11,742 bases of DNA from contig CAYOXI010000065.1 of the NCBI GenBank assembly GCA_964407855.1, positions 1 to 11,742 of the forward strand, in the 5' to 3' direction. Position 1 is the first letter of the stretch. Every line of letters starts with the position of its first letter. The translations under genes were made by a program, and so were the position numbers. This stretch comes from SHZI01 sp964407855. GTDB lineage: Bacteria; Pseudomonadota; Gammaproteobacteria; Steroidobacterales; GCA-2729495. Positions 11,687 to 11,742 of the stretch are shown piece after piece. Below the pieces are notes generated by a model. It was given only the letters and a program-made list of their open reading frames with translations. It was not told the origin of the DNA and did not search any database.

Positions 11687-11742
11687 CTAGCGACGGCTAC
11701 GGTTGCGGATGGACTGCTTGTTTTCCTGGTCAACGCGAGTCC
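11687..11742 (-). CDS. small secreted repeat protein, array copy 5 (3' end only)
   Basis: The last codons of another copy, with the TAG stop at 11689-11687 and the NKQSIRNRSRR C terminus, run off the right edge. Sequence and flank equal copy 3, so the array continues to the right for an unknown number of units. Confidence 0.75.
   Translation of the reverse strand, partial: TRVDQENKQSIRNRSRR

Larger units (their letters stand above)
9443..11742. repeat. head-to-tail tandem array with a 1122-bp unit
   Basis: Bases 9444-10564 recur at 10566-11686, and a third copy begins at 11688 and runs out of the window (at least 55 bases). I found no difference between unit 1 and unit 2 beyond the first base (9443 versus 10565). 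Each unit holds two identical 97-codon genes with two different spacers of 290 and 244 bases. The two genes within a unit differ by one silent base (A at 9455, G at 10039) and, for copies 2/4 against 3, in the stop codon (TAA or TAG). Confidence 0.95.

Noticed and set aside
9443..11742. Array considered as CRISPR or as nested insertion sequences
   Set aside because: The unit is 1122 bp and protein-coding, without short spaced repeats, transposase or terminal inverted repeats at unit ends.

Overview
The window is cyanobacterial. It carries phycobilisome rod and rod-core linkers, two phycobilin lyase families (CpeS and CpeT), and a CpeR-type activator. It also has many copies of the cyanobacterial HIP1 octamer GCGATCGC (for example at 1501, 2463, 4091, 4998, 5468, 6821, 7164, 7481, 7665 and 7727). 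The presence of cpe genes means the organism makes phycoerythrin. The species cannot be named from this sequence.

Left part (1-5402): light harvesting. A plus-strand cpcG (rod-core linker) runs into a strong hairpin. Converging on it from the right is a minus-strand phycoerythrin accessory operon in the order cpeC, a second rod linker (cpeD/cpeE type), cpeS, cpeT, cpeR, matching the cpeCDESTR layout known from Fremyella diplosiphon. CpeC and its partner build phycoerythrin into rods, CpeS and CpeT act in bilin attachment, and CpeR activates the phycoerythrin structural genes, which are not in this window. The region upstream of cpeC holds an L-box-like repeat of the type bound by the response regulator RcaC, and a leader with attenuator-like hairpins. 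Both suggest light-colour control. A HEAT-repeat protein gene is divergent from cpeC and shares this region.

Middle (5403-7764): a 661-residue minus-strand protein of unknown family ends in an XRE-type helix-turn-helix. The roughly 360 bp gene-free stretch to its right holds short tandem repeats and three HIP1 sites.

Right part (7765-11742): small exported proteins. A 172-aa Asn-rich protein with a C-terminal coiled coil (plus strand) faces a minus-strand series: a 189-aa beta-rich exported protein, a 120-aa exported protein with two cysteines, then four identical 97-aa secreted proteins and the edge of a fifth. The array is built from a 1122-bp unit (two genes with two different promoter/terminator spacers), repeated head to tail with no difference I could see. 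Every copy has a leader, a downstream hairpin and an upstream CRP-like palindrome (TGTGA-N6-TCACG), which suggests cAMP-receptor control of an abundant surface or matrix protein. This array is the best candidate in the window for an undescribed system.
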